Of a stretch of DNA of 64,000 nucleotides, positions 56,163-64,000 are shown piece by piece. Origin of the DNA: Schizophyllum amplum (lineage: Eukaryota; Basidiomycota; Agaricomycetes; Agaricales; Schizophyllaceae); contig VDMD01000019.1 in the NCBI GenBank assembly GCA_007026445.1, positions 310,001 through 374,000 of the forward strand, read 5' to 3'. A program made the position numbers and the translations under genes. The notes beneath the pieces are model-generated. The model saw only the letters and a program-made list of their open reading frames with translations, was not told the DNA's origin and searched no databases. Within the stretch, counting starts at the first letter, position 1. Every line of letters begins with the position of its first letter.

Positions 56163-59100
56163 ATGTTCAAGCGGTCGCAGCATGCCGACTCCGACGACGA
56201 ACCGGACAACATCGACCCCGAACTTCGCCTGCGCACCGTCCGCACAGCGCACAGCGCTATCGCAGAGTCCATACGTTCAGAGGTCAAGGCTGAACGCCGC
56301 AAGTCGCGCCGCGCCAAGGGTCGCTTCTTCAGGAAGAGCACCGAGAAGAAGCCGGCGCAGCAGCCCACACCAGACGCGCCTGCAGACGCCGCGGCCTCCT
56401 CCGTGCCAGGCCTCCGTAGAAACATCTATGTCAACTGTCCGCTTCCCGCCAGCGAGGTTGATCAGCACGGGGAGCCCTTGGCGCGATATGTCAGGAACAA
56501 AGTTCGGACGACCAGTGCGTGTACGACCTGCGCATGCGTCGCGCGAGAGCTGACACCCTCGTAGAATACACGCTCCTCACATATTTGCCCAAGAATATTA
56601 TCTTTGAGCAATTCAGACGGTGCGTGCTCAACAAGCCCCGCGCGCCCCCCTCATCGCCTTGCAGCATCGCCAACTTGTTCTTCCTCACCCTTGTCGTCCT
56701 CCAGAGTACGCCCGTTCCGCCCCCTTCCCTTGCTCTAACTCATCCACGCCAGACATCTCCGTCTTCGGCGCCCCGTCCGGCAGCATATCCATGCTTCCCC
56801 TCGTCTTCATCCTCACCGTGACCGCCATCAAGGACGGCGTCGAAGACTATCGCCGTGCGCAGCTCGACGAGGAGGTGAACACATCGGCATCAACGAAACT
56901 CGGCGGCTCCTTCAAGAACGTCAATCAGCCCACCGATTCTCGCTCCTGGTATGAGAAACTGCTCAATCTCAATCCCCCGGGGAAGGTCACCCGTGGCGTC
57001 CGCAAGCTGCGCGAACGCGAGGCCAGCGAGATCAAGCGCACTATCGCGATGCCGCGCCGCTCCTCCACCATGGAATCCGAGCGCAACAACGACTCCATGG
57101 AGCTTGGCTACAACGGAGCCGGGCGAAAGCTCGACGACATTCAGTCCGTGGACTCCCACTCTTACCCGCCCACCAGTCTGGACATGTCCAAGACGTCCCT
57201 GTCCTCGTCTACGACCTCTCTTATGCCGGGACAGCAATTCGGAGGTGGTCCGGGGACACTGGCGGATTACCGACAACATGCGTTACGTGACTCCGCTGCC
57301 ACGCTTACCGCCGGCGTCGTCGATTACTCGAAGCGGATCACGGGGGCCAGCCAATGGGAGCGAACGCTGTGGAAGAAGCTGGAAGTCGGCGACATCGTCC
57401 TCCTGCGAGACAATGATCAGGTCCCCGCGGACATCGTCGTGCTCTCCACCTCCGACCCCGACGGCATGTGTTATCTCGAGACCAAGAATCTGGACGGAGA
57501 GACGAACTTGAAACCACGGAAGGCTATGCGGGCGACCATGAGCATCAGCTCGGAGGACGACATCGAGCGCTGCAGCTTCGTCATTGACTCCGAACCGCCT
57601 CACCAGAACCTCTACGTTTATCGCGGCACCATGCGGTACAGCACCCCGGAGGGCGTCAAGGCGGACCCCATCGGCATCAACGAGCTTCTCCTTCGCGGGT
57701 GCTCTCTACGCAACACGCAGTGGGTCGTCGGCGTCGTCGTGTTCACGGGCCCGGACACGAAGATCATGCTGAATGGCGGCGCTACGCCTAGCAAACGCAG
57801 CAAGATCGAGAAGGAGACAAACTTCAACGTTGCGGTCAACTTCGTGCTTCTGACGATCATGTGCACAATTTCTGCAATATTCAGTGGCCTTGAAGACGGC
57901 AAGGCGGGAACGAGCCGACAGTACTTCGAGGTGGGAGCCGACCCGAGCGACTCGTCCGTGCTTAACGCGTTGGTGACTTTCGTGTATGTGACCGATTTTC
58001 CTCGAATTTGCCTTGTTCGCTGCTCACGCCCCGCAGATCCTGCCTCATCGCGTTCCAGAACATCGTCCCCATCTCCCTGTACATTTCAATCGAGATCGTG
58101 AAAACTATCCAGGCGTACTTCATCTCGCAGGATATCGACATGTACTACGAGCCCTACGACACCGCCTGTGTGCCCAAAACGTGGAACATCTCGGACGACC
58201 TCGGTCAGATCGAATACGTGTTCTCGGACAAGACGGGCACGCTCACGCAGAACATCATGGAGTTCCAGAAGTGCTCGGTCGCGGGCATGGCGTACGGCGA
58301 GGGCATCACGGAGGCGCAGCGTGGTGCGGCGACGCGGACGGGGGGTACAGGGCCAGGCGACCTTGCTGCGCTTGCCCCTCAGGAGCTCAACGAGAAGCTG
58401 GCGGGGCTGAAGAACCAGATGCTCAGCACTATGGAGCGCACTTTCAAGAACCGCTACGGCCAGCCAGACCAGCTCACGCTCGTCTCGCCCAAGCTCGCGC
58501 AGGATCTCGCCGAACGGGGACCCCAGCGGAACGCGATCTGCGCCTTCTTTCGCGCCCTTGCTGTCTGCCACAGCGTGCTCGCGGACCGCCCTGACCCCGA
58601 ACAGCCGAACTACATCATCTACAAGGCGGAGAGCCCGGACGAGGCCGCCTTGGTCGCCGCTGCGCGCGACGTCGGGTTTCCTTTCGTCGGCAAGGGGAAG
58701 GACGGAATCGAGATCGAGGTGCTCGGACAGCGCGAAAAGTACACGCCACTGAAGGTGCTGGAGTTCAACAGCACGCGGAAGAGGATGAGCGTGGCCGTGC
58801 GCGCGCCGGACGGGCGCATCATTTTGTACTGCAAGGGCGCGGACAGCGTGATCTACGAACGTCTAAGGGCAGACCATGACCCCGCGCTAAAGGATGCGAC
58901 GGCGAAGGATATGGAGGCATTTGCGAACTCGGGTCTGCGCACGTTGTGCATCGCGTATAAGGAGATGGACGAGCACGCGTTTATGGAGTGGGAGCGGGTG
59001 TATGATGTGGCGGCGAGCGCGACGGAGAACCGCGAGGATGAGATCGACAAGGCGAATGAGCTTATCGAGCGCGATTTAGTGATCCTGGGCGCAACGGCAC

Positions 59101-61767
59101 TAGAGGACAAGTTGCAGGAAGGCGTGCCGGAGGCTATCGATATGTTGCATCGCGCAGGTATCAAACTGTGGATTCTGACAGGTACGTTGCAATTGAGCGT
59201 GCCCTCGATGATGCACAGTATGCTCTTGATGATGGCTGACCAGAGAACGCAGGCGACAAGCTTCAGACGGCCATCGAGATCGGCTACAGCTGCAACTTGC
59301 TGAAGAACGAGATGGACGTGATGATTCTTTCGGCGGACTCTATGGAACAGGCGCGCCTGCAGATTGAGGGCGGCTTGAATAAGATTGCGTCGGTTCTCGG
59401 TCCGCCTTCCTTCAAGCCGAAGGAGCGAGGCTTCATGCCTGGAGCTAAGGCCTCGTTTGCTGTGGTCATCGACGGCGACACGCTGCGCTTCGCGTTGTCG
59501 CCGGAGCTCAAGCCTCTATTCCTCAACCTCGGGACGCAGTGTGAGACGGTTGTGTGTTGTCGCGTGTCTCCCGCGCAGAAGGCTTTGACAGTCAAGTTGG
59601 TGCGTACATGTCGGCTCTCTACATCATGCTCTCACCTTACCATCTCATTCAGGTCAAGGAGGGCCGGAATGCCATGACTTTGTCAATTGGGGATGGCGCG
59701 AACGACGTTGCTATGATCCAGGAGGCTAATATTGGATGTGGCCTCTTCGGCTTGGAAGGCTCACAGGCGGCGATGTCGGCGGATTATGCGTTCGGGCAGT
59801 TCAGGTTTCTGACTAAGCTCTTGCTTGTGCACGGTCGGTGGTCGTACCAGCGCGTGGCGGACATGCACAGCAACTTCTTCTACAAGGTGGGTGGTCTTGA
59901 TAATGTTATCTACGTATGTTCATGACTCTATGCAGAACGTCATATGGACATTTGCCATGTTCTGGTTCTTGCCATTTAACAGGTATGCGCTGCGCTGGCT
60001 TCTGTTGGGTTCAGACTGACGTGTTCGCAGCTTCGATGCGACATATCTGTACCAGTACACCTTCATACTGTTGTACAATCTCGTCTTCACGTCTCTACCG
60101 GTCATCATTCTGGGAGGTGAATCTCTACGGTCCCCTTTACATGGTCAGTTCTTGACGCGTCTCTACAGCATTTGATCAGGATATTAACGCCAAGGCTGCG
60201 CTGGCCTATCCTGCGCTATACGTGCGCGGGATACGTGGCTTGGAGTACACCAGGACGAAGTTCTGGATGTACATGATCGACGGCCTGTATCAGTCCGCTG
60301 TCGTGTTCTTCATCCCGTACCTTGTGTGGACGCTTGGCATCGCTGTCTCATGGAACGGCAAGACCATCGAATCGCTGGCGGACTTTGGTACGACGGTGTC
60401 GGTGGCCGCTATCTTTGCAGCCAATTGCTATGTCGGCATCAACACCCATTAGTACGTTGCCTTCGCTCGGTTCCTTATGCAAGTCGCTGATCTGTGGCAC
60501 AGCTGGACGGTCATTACATTCATTGTGGTCATCGGATCCTCCGTTGTGATGCTCCTGTGGATTCTCGTCTACTCGTTCTTCTTCAGCAGCGACTTCATCG
60601 ACGAGGTGATCATTCTCTTCGGCGAGTTGACGTTCTGGACATCAGTTATCTTTGCGGTGACCGTGGCCTTGAGTGCGTACCCCTGTTGACTTGGACACAA
60701 GTCAATGGAAGCTGACATTTGAATCAGTTCCTCGATTCGTTGTAAAGTTCCTCAAGACTTCGTACTCTCCTCTTGACAAGGACATCGTTCGCGAGATGTG
60801 GGTTCTGGGCGACTTGAAGGACACGCTTGGCATCCGGCATCGCAAAGAGAAGAAGAACAGGCGGCAGATGAGCGACGCAGAGACCGCGCCTATGTTTCGC
60901 GACAATCACAATCGCTCCACGTCTGAAATGTCGCAAGCGTATGAGATGGCATTGACGGCAAGCCCCCGTGGTCCACCTGCGAGGGAGACTTACCTCGACA
61001 CACCGCCGCTCGACAGAGGTCAGAATGATACTCGCGACTACATCAATCCACGACAGGCTCCTTCCCCACAGCACTCGCCTAATCACCTCGCACCTTCACC
61101 CCTGCCGTCTCCTCTACACCTCTCACCTACCTACCAACCGAACACCTCTGCCCCGCCGAGCGCCTTCAATAGGGCCTCCCCGCAGTCGCGTGACTCCTAC
61201 TATTCGGCGTCAGACTTGCCCGTTCCTTCACCGCTGCCGTCTCCCAAATTCATGTACTCGAATGGCGAAGTCACGAGCACTCCCCCTACGCCTCGCAGTG
61301 CTTCTTCATCGTATGCGCAGGCTATCCCGCTATCACAGCGACCACCACCACCCCGTTTGCAACCGCCTCCGCCAGGGCTCGGTCGCAGCACCGGACGTCC
61401 GCCGTCGACCTATGAAGAAGCGTACGGCGGTACGGCCGAAGCTTACGACGGTACAGACCCTGCCTACGCTAGTCACGGTCTGGAACCCAGCAACGCGTCG
61501 TATTCTACCGCCCAAAGCTCGTGGGAAGAGGACGATAGACCTCCTCACTCAACACATTCGCCTGCTCATGCACAACCCTATCAGCAACAGCAGCCATGGT
61601 CGCCGATGCATGCACAGCACTACGCTCAGCAGCAGTCACAGCAGCAGCAGCAGCCTTATCCGCCGGCTCAGTGGCAAGAATCGTCGTCACAGCCCAACCT
61701 GGATGTAACATACGACGACGACCGGCGGCTGAGTCAGGTGTCGTGGCAGGGTGGCCGAGCGCTATGA
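56163..61767 (+). CDS. P4-ATPase, phospholipid flippase (Dnf1/Dnf2-like)
   Basis: Twelve exons: 56163-56514, 56565-56619, 56665-56705, 56753-57983, 58037-59181, 59253-59599, 59653-59886, 59936-59982, 60031-60116, 60169-60451, 60503-60672, 60728-61767. They sum to 5031 nt, 1676 residues. A basic N-terminus precedes NIYVNCPLP and [20 protein letters not shown] at the first span. The actuator region shows [14 protein letters not shown] and [15 protein letters not shown]. The phosphorylated Asp (about 624) is in [43 protein letters not shown] and [13 protein letters not shown] (about 1071) mark the N and P domains. C-terminal spans follow ([20 protein letters not shown]). The tail of over 300 residues is Pro/Gln/Ser-rich with CAG-rich stretches. 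It moves phospholipids to the cytosolic leaflet of plasma or Golgi membranes, normally with a CDC50 subunit. It is longer than the usual 1300-1500 residues because of linker and tail. Confidence 0.96.
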
Positions 61768-62296
61768 AGTGCTCGGGCGGTCGGTGTACTTGTGATCAAC
61801 TCTGTTGTTGATAGAGGTGTATCTTTAACGGGTTCAGTTTATCTACTTATTTCCCCTTGCTGCTTTGCGACATCACTCCTCGGTTGCGTCCATCTACGGC
61901 CGGGCTCTATTATATCTATACATATCTCGGAATGGACTTGATCAACTGCTAGGACCATGGCCCGCAGGCCGCCCGTATACCTCTTGCGTCCACTGTGTAC
62001 GCCTTACCGTTCTAGGTGCAGTGAATCAGTGTTATAACGTTAAATAATGGAAGCACCACTGGGCATTCTCCGGAGTAGTCAGCACGCAAATTAGGATCCA
62101 GGGTGAAACCAGATGGCAAATACTGACAAACAGCGTCACGCCAGTCACGATCACAAGACGTCGAAACTGACTACTAGTACTGTACCTGCTTTCTTGAATC
62201 TTCTCCTACGACATTGGCGAGCGCCGAGGAGAAGACCAGGGACGCCCTGACTCAAGACGTTTGTGCAGAATCCTACTCCTCTTCAGACGCTCGATC
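61768..62296. other. Spacer between the P4-ATPase and the methyltransferase
   Basis: It contains the 3' region of the P4-ATPase and the promoter of the methyltransferase. No gene or clear box was identified. Confidence 0.45.
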
Positions 62297-63189
62297 ATGA
62301 ATTTCTCCGCGATTCTGGGCTTGCTGACGGACCTTTACCTGGCTTTCAAATTCGCCTTGGTGCCGTCACTGTTAGACACTGCGAGGCAACCTTCCCTACT
62401 CATACGTCCCATCGCGCTTTCCCGGATATTCATGGCCCATGTATGGACGGCCTTTGGGCCTGGGGTAGATGAAAACTCTCGCCTGGAGAAGCAGAAGCTG
62501 ATTACGCCTTACGCTCATGGTGTCGTGCTCGATGCCGGCGCAGGTTAGTGGCTCGAAGTCCTGACTGTTGCTCATCCGAGACGTAGTCTATATATCTGGA
62601 TCTTTGCTGATGCTATTCTTTAGGGCATGGACATACGATGTTGTATCTCGATCCCGCCAAAGTCACGAAATATGTTGCCGTCGAGCCCAACGCCGACATG
62701 CATCAGCACATCCGACGGAAAGCCGCTGGCGCAGGATTTAACGAGGCGGATGGGACGCTCGTCCTTCTCGGCTGTGGTATTGAAGATATCGGCACGATTC
62801 GCGCAGCGCTCAACGCCAACGGGCCATGCGTAGACACCATTGTCTCTGTGCTCACGCTTTGCACCGTGCCGGAGCCTCAGCGGACCATTCAGGCACTTGT
62901 GGACGATATCCTTCGCCCGGGCGGCGCGTTCTTATTCTATGAACACGTGCTCAGCCATCGCGCGGACGTAGCCTGGTGGCAGCAATTCTGGGCGCCAATA
63001 TGGCAGATCCCGTTCGACGGATGTCGGCTGGATAGACCGACGCATCTGTGGATCTCGGAAGTGAGGGATAGCAAAAAGGAGAGAACGGGTTCCGTATGGG
63101 CGGCGCAAAACGTATGGGGCAAGGATGGTGAGACAGAAGACACGCTGTTCTGGCACCGCGCTGGGAACTTCGTGAAGCGCCTTGATTAG
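62297..63189 (+). CDS. METTL7-like SAM-dependent methyltransferase, membrane-anchored
   Basis: Two exons, 62297-62543 and 62624-63189, total 813 nt and 270 residues. The N-terminus is hydrophobic (SAILGLLTDLYLAFKFALV), fitting a hairpin or signal anchor at the endoplasmic reticulum or lipid droplets. SAM motif I is VLDAGAGHGHT, split by the intron. AVEPN is the acidic motif, and SVLTLCTV with LRPGGAFLFYEHV are motifs of the class I fold. The C-terminal WWQQFWAPIWQIPFDGCRLD block is characteristic of METTL7/YodH-like enzymes, some of which methylate thiols; the substrate here is unknown. A frameshifted partial copy lies at 45436-45745 on the other strand. Confidence 0.93.
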
Positions 63190-64000
63190 GTATGTTACAC
63201 GCTCTATACCTGGTGTCATCTCTCATCCTTGTCCAAGTTCCTAAAGACCATTACCGTGTGTTCGGGTTAAGCAGCTTCCGCTGAGTATCCGTAACTTTTT
63301 CCTTCACTTGCCTGGCTTCACTGTCGGTGAGCGTCACATCCATCCGAGGCGAACATATCCAGGCTTGTTCTTCACATTGGGCTGGGCTTCCAACTCACCG
63401 CCCTGATGATTCCGCTGTGAGAGCGCCACTTGTGCATCGCGTATAGTCGTGCATTTGGTGTCTGGAGCACTATCTCTTGCGCGGCAACACAGTTTTCTTG
63501 GCTGGTGGACCAGCTCTGAGCAACGTTCGTGAGCGCCTGCCCCAGGACTCCATCGCAGGGATAATTTTCTATCCTGTATCTCCAGACGCTTTAGCTCAGG
63601 AATGACATCAGAAAAAGTGCACCCCTAGTTATACTGCGCGACAGCGTGTTATAATGCTCATATCTGATATTTTATCAATGCCATGATATAGTAAGTTATC
63701 GGTATGAATACAACAGTTATGGCATGGCACGATGAGGTATAACACGGTGACCTGCATGCTATAACCCGCCATTTCTCGGTGACTGCATGTTAGAACGCGT
63801 TAAGTCACGGTCCCATGGAACTTACGACGCGTCATTTCATGGCAGAGTACGTGTGGTAGCATGCTATAGCACTGCACCCACCGTGCCATAACACTCAACG
63901 GCTCTTACGCCGTCTTATTTCTATATCCATTGTCTTACTGCGAACCGGACCAAGAAAGTTGCAAAATAATCACATTGAATGAGGGTATAGACGGTACATG
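63190..64000. other. Terminal intergenic region with recurring 'tataacac' words
   Basis: No gene seen. From about 63645 to 63900 the words 'gttataatgc', 'tataacacgg', 'gcatgctataacccgcc', 'gcatgctatagcac' and 'ccataacactc' recur in an AT-richer stretch, in a pattern resembling the edge of a repetitive or mobile element that may continue beyond the window. Confidence 0.45.

Overview
The window is nuclear DNA of a filamentous fungus, almost certainly a mushroom-type basidiomycete (Agaricomycetes). The genes are GC-rich and cut by many 45-60 nt GT..AG introns. The protein families (Goodbye-NACHT-ankyrin NLRs, a MYND-finger protein, an F-box protein, a POT peptide transporter, a P4-ATPase) fit that group. 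For most multi-exon genes I rebuilt the exon chain by hand; exon lengths sum to a multiple of three unless a frameshift is stated. No tRNA, rRNA or CRISPR was found.

Layout. 1-7000: an NLR-type STAND gene (minus, 899-5416) preceded by a decayed third copy of the NLR N-terminus (about 6080-6930). 7000-20600: mostly non-coding, repeat-rich DNA carrying a small membrane protein gene (10078-10830), a MYND zinc-finger gene with doubtful joins (11593-13539), and a DJ-1/Hsp31-like gene (14932-16182, minus) whose three introns each hold tandem repeats. A dense minisatellite cluster follows (about 17930-20215). 20600-26790: a second copy of the NLR segment with a paralogous NLR gene (22202-26269, minus). 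26800-32700: mostly empty, with a small membrane protein gene (30394-30834) and a 469-bp TA-flanked inverted-repeat element (31133-31601). 32777-37397: a secreted aspartic protease and a POT/PTR2 oligopeptide transporter, both minus. 37400-43000: nothing secure. 43002-48445: an F-box gene, a methyltransferase relic and a DUF300/OST-alpha gene, all minus. 48770-55300: two decayed POT-transporter copies on the plus strand flanking a small cupin gene. 56163-63189: a 12-exon P4-ATPase (lipid flippase) and a METTL7-like methyltransferase, both plus.

The right half looks like ordinary housekeeping and secretory gene space. The left half is a rapidly evolving accessory region built from segmental duplication of an NLR locus and repeated birth of short tandem arrays, very often with 21-24 nt units. 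These arrays occur in introns, at a stop codon, inside a pseudogene and inside coding sequence. The NLRs are candidates for non-self recognition or regulated cell death, as known for fungal NACHT proteins; that role is inferred from architecture only.
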